Assembly: GCA_050115555.1 (NCBI GenBank) | Contig: JASFQI010000060.1 | Coordinates: 1 to 18,908 of the forward strand | Direction: 5' to 3' | Length of the DNA stretch: 18,908 nt | Origin: JASFQI01 sp050115555 | GTDB taxonomy: Bacteria > Desulfobacterota > DSM-4660 > Desulfatiglandales > HGW-15 | In this document: positions 15,728 through 18,908 of the stretch, one piece after another | Numbering within the stretch: position 1 is the stretch's first letter | Layout of the letters: every line of letters starts with the position of its first letter | Notes under the pieces: model-generated | What the model saw: the letters and a program-made list of their open reading frames with translations, nothing else | Told to the model about the DNA's origin: nothing | The model's database searches: none | Program-made: the position numbers and the translations under genes

Positions 15728-15754
15728 TCTGTAAGAGGGTGCCCGGCTTTTTTT
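15716..15754 (+). terminator. Intrinsic terminator of the tandem leader
   Basis: GCCGGG (15716-15721) pairs with CCCGGC (15742-15747), and the stem extends inward through GCCTTC/GAGGGT around a UGUAA loop. Seven T residues follow (15748-15754). The 5' strand overlaps the last part of the GEMM-like element, so ligand-dependent switching is plausible. It is the only T-tract terminator between riboswitch 3 and the first surface-protein gene, so both elements may act on it. Confidence 0.88.
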
Positions 15755-15961
15755 GTGCCGAACGCACCCTGATGACATGACGGATACCGGACTTTCGGAT
15801 TTCGAGAGGGAGACTTCAAACAGAGAGCAAGACCTTTTCCAGGAAAGGAGGTGATGCAAGGGAAAAACCGAACGAGAGGAATGCCGGCTCATGAGGCAGA
15901 GCCGCAACATGTCCGGCCGCTCCAGTGGCCGGGGAATAAAACACGAAAGGAGAGAAAGAGG

Positions 15962-16762
15962 ATGAAAAAGGGCTTTTTCGTTTTACTGGCCATCGTTTTC
16001 TTCATGGGCGTTGCATCGGCTAACGCTGCTGTGGCCGATTTCGATGATCTGACACTGGCTTCAGAGTCCTACTGGAACGGCTCCGATGAATCCGGCGGCT
16101 TTATCAGCGGCGATGCATGGTTCTCGAACTACTACAACACAAGCTGGTATAGCTGGGACGGCTGGGCCTACTCCAATATGACCGATACTACCACCGCCGG
16201 TTACACGAACCAGTACAGCGCCATCACGGGCGGAGGCGCCGGAGGATCTGACAACTACGGGGTGGCCTACGATATGGGTTCTTGGGGCGGCGCCAGTCCC
16301 CCTACGATCTCTTTCGGTGCTTCGACTGGTGAGGACTATGACACCACCATCACCGGTGCGTATTTTACTAACACCACCTATGCATACTATTCCATGCTGA
16401 ACGGTGACAGCTATGTCACGGCCTTTGACGAGGGTGACTGGCAGATGATGACCATTACGGGCATCGATTCCAATGGAGACTATACCTCCAATGCCTTGGA
16501 CTTTTATCTGGCGGACTATACGTCGTCCGATTCCAGCGACTGGTTCATTTTGGATACGTGGGCCTGGGTGGATTTGACCAGTCTCGGCGATATCATCGGT
16601 TTTGAAATCTCCTTTTCCGGGTCTCAGGTCGATTCTGTTCCCACCTACGTGGCCATGGACAGCCTGAACGCGGTCCCGGTGCCTGCTGCCGCATGGCTGC
16701 TTGGAAGCGGTCTGCTGGGCCTTATCGGCATTCGCAGAAGGCGCGGCGGCGAGATGAGATGA
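15962..16762 (+). CDS. Secreted DUF4465-like protein with VPxP-type PEP-CTERM sorting tail
   Basis: A 266-residue exported protein. Residues 1-22 are a signal peptide (MKKGFFVLLAIVFFMGVASA). The body begins FDDLTLASESYWNGSDESGG and continues with SWYSWDGWAYSNMTDTTTAG and GGGAGGSDNYGVAY, which I recognise as DUF4465-type sequence. The last 29 residues form a sorting signal: VPVPAAAWLLGSGLLGLIGI followed by RRRR. The proline motif is VPVP, nearer the VPLPA subtype than VPEP. The product should be exported by Sec, processed by an exosortase and released to or held at the surface. ATG 15962 has AAAGGAG about ten bases before it; an in-frame frame open from 15851 is not needed. Bacteroidetes cobamide-uptake loci carry DUF4465-like surface proteins, by my recollection; the cobalamin riboswitch here agrees with that. 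Confidence 0.85.
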   Translation: MKKGFFVLLAIVFFMGVASANAAVADFDDLTLASESYWNGSDESGGFISGDAWFSNYYNTSWYSWDGWAYSNMTDTTTAGYTNQYSAITGGGAGGSDNYGVAYDMGSWGGASPPTISFGASTGEDYDTTITGAYFTNTTYAYYSMLNGDSYVTAFDEGDWQMMTITGIDSNGDYTSNALDFYLADYTSSDSSDWFILDTWAWVDLTSLGDIIGFEISFSGSQVDSVPTYVAMDSLNAVPVPAAAWLLGSGLLGLIGIRRRRGGEMR

Positions 16763-16775
16763 AAGGAGTGTGCTG

Positions 16776-17591
16776 ATGATGAAAAAAGGGATGTTCCTTG
16801 TCTCATGTCTTTTCCTCTGCTTCCTGCTGGCGGGCGGCACCGCCCTGGCAGGACCATACTCTGCAGAAGGGGTGACCACATCGGACTATGACTTCGTAGC
16901 CTGGGCGTCATCGGTCATCGACTACTCCGGGTATAGCGCCAGCACGGTAGAAAACATCCTCGGGGAGCTGGATACCTCCCTTGCCGTTGGGGCCTCCCAG
17001 GGTGGGTATATCATTGTGGAGTTCGACACCTCCATCATCAACGGGGAAGGGGCCGACTTTGCAGTCTGGGAGAACGGGTTTGAGGTATCCGGAAGTGGCG
17101 GCCTGGTCTATGCCGAGCTGGGGTATGTATCCGTATCCACTAATGGCACCGACTGGGTCACCTTTCCCAGCGTATACGACGATGTAGATTCCGGCACCCC
17201 GAACATCGATCCCACCAATGTCTACAACCTGGCCGGAAATTACGTGGCCTACTACACGAGCGTAGATGAATACGAGGGCACACCGTTCGATCTCGACGAT
17301 CTCTTGGACACCGAGGAAGTGATCAACGGTCTGGTGGACCTCAATGACATCAACTACATCATGATCAGCGACATCATCGGGGCAGGGGAAGGCGGCACCA
17401 ACTACGACGATGCCACCTACTTCGGCTATGCATCGGACAACCTGATCTATGACGGCATTTCGTACGGCGGCGGCGCGGACTGGAACGCCATAGGCGCCAT
17501 CAACGTCGTGCCCATCCCGGGCGCTGTCTGGCTTCTGGCAAGCGGGCTGCTGGGCCTCCTGGGGTTGAGGAGAAAGCGCAATTCCGTTTAA
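16776..17591 (+). CDS. Secreted surface protein with VPxP-type PEP-CTERM sorting tail
   Basis: A 271-residue exported protein with a signal peptide ending ALA at residue 25 and a C-terminal sorting tail (residues 245-271: VPIPGAVWLLASGLLGLLGL, then RRKR). The body contains GGYIIVEFDTSIINGEGADF, AVWENGFEVSG, AELGYVSVSTNGTDWVTFPS and NIDPTNVYNLAGNY, a beta-rich family usually annotated only as cell surface protein. Members occur beside cobalamin transporters in other phyla, by my recollection. ATG 16776 follows AAAGGAG at seven bases (GTG 16770 and ATG 16779 are also in frame). It lies 13 bases after the previous gene, so the two are one operon. The acidic, Asp/Gly/Tyr-rich composition suggests metal or ligand binding, but no site is identified. 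Confidence 0.82.
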   Translation: MMKKGMFLVSCLFLCFLLAGGTALAGPYSAEGVTTSDYDFVAWASSVIDYSGYSASTVENILGELDTSLAVGASQGGYIIVEFDTSIINGEGADFAVWENGFEVSGSGGLVYAELGYVSVSTNGTDWVTFPSVYDDVDSGTPNIDPTNVYNLAGNYVAYYTSVDEYEGTPFDLDDLLDTEEVINGLVDLNDINYIMISDIIGAGEGGTNYDDATYFGYASDNLIYDGISYGGGADWNAIGAINVVPIPGAVWLLASGLLGLLGLRRKRNSV

Positions 17592-17741
17592 GCAAATAGC
17601 AACCTTGTGAGAGCACGTTTTAATGGTCTGATGCATGATATGTCCCCTTGGGAGCCCTATCCGATCCTGCATAACGCCTCAGTGGGAGATATCTAGTCTG
17701 GAAAAACAGGAAACCCTAACAGAAAAAGGAGACGTTTCATC

Positions 17742-18908
17742 ATGAAAGCGATCCTATGGAAGTCCCGGATCCTGCCTCTCCTGCCCCTGGTTGTCGCCGT
17801 TGGTCTTCTGGCGTCGCCGGCATGGGCCGAACTGTCGGGAAGCACGGGCTACGGCGTTTACGAGACGACCCTGGAGAACGTGGACGATTCCAGGTCCTAC
17901 TCCGGTGGCTTGGATGTGGTCTATGCCCAGGTCGCGTCGGGCTCGGCGGCCGGCAAGACCCGATGTTTTGTCAGGTGCGAGGACGGGGACTGGGACGGAA
18001 GCGGCACCTTTGGCATCCAGGTCAACATGTACAACTACACGAGCGCTGATTCCAATCACGTGCTCACATTAGCGGACGCTGGGAATCCCTATGGCTCGGG
18101 TATGTATACTGTCTACTCCCAGGGTCTCAAGGTGGACCCCACGCCCGATGGCAGCGGCAACCGGGTCGTCTGGTTCTCCATGACCGGAAACGCCAGCAAT
18201 GCGGGCGACTGGTACACGGTCACCGTGGACCCGGATTTCTCCGCAGCAGGCACGCCTGTGCACCAGTTTACCCAGCCCGGGTGCTGGGAGGTGGAGTGGA
18301 ATCCAGCCACTGGTCAGGCCTTTTACGCGGGCAAGGAGAGTGATGCCTGGTCCGACCCGCACGCCATCTTCATTTATACTGGCGGGGCCCTTCAGGAGGT
18401 CGTGCGCGTAGAGGGCTACTCCTGCGGGTTTGCCTTTGACCCAAACGGCAACCTCTACGCCGGCACCTACACCAGTATCGGACCGGCCGACCAGCAGTAT
18501 GTGCTGATGTTCAATGCTGCCCAGGTAGCGAATGCCATCAGTAGCGGCGCGACCCTGACTGCTACATCCGGAACATCTATCGCTCTCCCTAGCCCCAACG
18601 CAGTCTTCCTGGGCGCCAACGACCTGGAGTGCGACGAAGACGGAAACATTTACATCACTGCCAACGGGGCCTGGGACGACACCTACGATTCGGATGTGGG
18701 CTATGTGTACCGCATCGATGCGTGGAGTGGGACAACGCCCACGTCGATGAGCCTGATCGCGTCGGGCACCTTTACCGATGATTCTGACTGGCAGAAGGCA
18801 TTGGCCTTTGACGGAAGCTCCAACCTGGCGGCCGGGGGGTACTACGACCCCACGAACTCCAGCCAGATCGGGAATCGCCTCTATGTGGATCAGGACTACT
18901 GGTTTGGT
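17742..18908 (+). CDS. Secreted beta-propeller-like protein, partial at the window end
   Basis: Open from ATG 17742 (AAAAAGGAG upstream) to the window end without a stop, 389 codons seen. Residues 1-29 are a signal peptide ending SPAWA. The rest has repeated blade-like units such as GCWEVEWNPATGQAFYAG, YSCGFAFDPNGNLYAGTY, NDLECDEDGNIYITANGAWD and WQKALAFDGSSNLAAGGYYD, each with the FD.NGNLY-type turn of NHL/SMP-30-like propellers. No sorting tail is visible because the C-terminus is outside. The surface-protein genes precede it by 150 bases and it probably belongs to the same transcript. A surface propeller in a cobalamin-riboswitch operon recalls BtuG of Bacteroides, but homology is not shown here. 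Confidence 0.8.
   Translation, partial: MKAILWKSRILPLLPLVVAVGLLASPAWAELSGSTGYGVYETTLENVDDSRSYSGGLDVVYAQVASGSAAGKTRCFVRCEDGDWDGSGTFGIQVNMYNYTSADSNHVLTLADAGNPYGSGMYTVYSQGLKVDPTPDGSGNRVVWFSMTGNASNAGDWYTVTVDPDFSAAGTPVHQFTQPGCWEVEWNPATGQAFYAGKESDAWSDPHAIFIYTGGALQEVVRVEGYSCGFAFDPNGNLYAGTYTSIGPADQQYVLMFNAAQVANAISSGATLTATSGTSIALPSPNAVFLGANDLECDEDGNIYITANGAWDDTYDSDVGYVYRIDAWSGTTPTSMSLIASGTFTDDSDWQKALAFDGSSNLAAGGYYDPTNSSQIGNRLYVDQDYWFG

Noticed and set aside
15841..15961. Earlier start for the first surface protein at 15851/15854, at a near-perfect AAAGGAGGTGAT
   Set aside because: The Shine-Dalgarno overlaps the start codons rather than preceding them, the extension would bury the signal peptide 37 residues inside, and ATG 15962 has its own good ribosome site. 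A small leader peptide cannot be excluded.

Overview
The window looks like chromosomal DNA of a Gram-negative deltaproteobacterium (Desulfobacterota). The basis is moderately high GC, a general secretion (type II) cluster beside an XrtA-type exopolysaccharide locus, PEP-CTERM-like surface proteins, and cobalamin and GEMM-type leader RNAs. The genus cannot be told from this sequence.

Layout: On the minus strand, read from 13351 down to 2920, lies a compact type II secretion cluster in the order gspD, gspE, gspF, gspG, gspH, gspI, gspJ, gspK, gspL, gspM. Several genes from gspG to gspM overlap by four bases, and gspC, gspN and gspO are not here. The wider gaps (gspD-E, gspF-G, gspM-exopolysaccharide) carry copies of a composite palindromic (BIME-like) repeat, and gspE-F carries a different short repeat. 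Still on the minus strand, a promoter, a cobalamin riboswitch and a terminator (2563 to 2213) precede an exopolysaccharide export protein, an outer-membrane barrel protein and the beginning of a chain-length determinant that leaves the window at base 1.

On the plus strand, a second cobalamin riboswitch with its own terminator (13926-14208) precedes a cNMP-binding/AraC fusion regulator with an AT-rich DNA-binding part. A third cobalamin riboswitch (15244-15450) is followed by a GEMM-I-like cyclic-dinucleotide element and one shared terminator. It leads into two secreted proteins with VPxP-type C-terminal sorting tails and a third secreted, propeller-like protein cut by the window end.

Reading: three cobalamin riboswitches within 13.2 kb sit in front of a polysaccharide/exosortase-type locus, a regulator and three exported surface proteins. 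My hypothesis is a cobalamin-controlled surface system in which proteins resembling the accessory proteins of Bacteroidetes cobamide-uptake loci are exported and anchored by an exosortase route, with a second input from a cyclic dinucleotide. The riboswitches and gene families are read from the sequence; the cobamide-capture role is inference.
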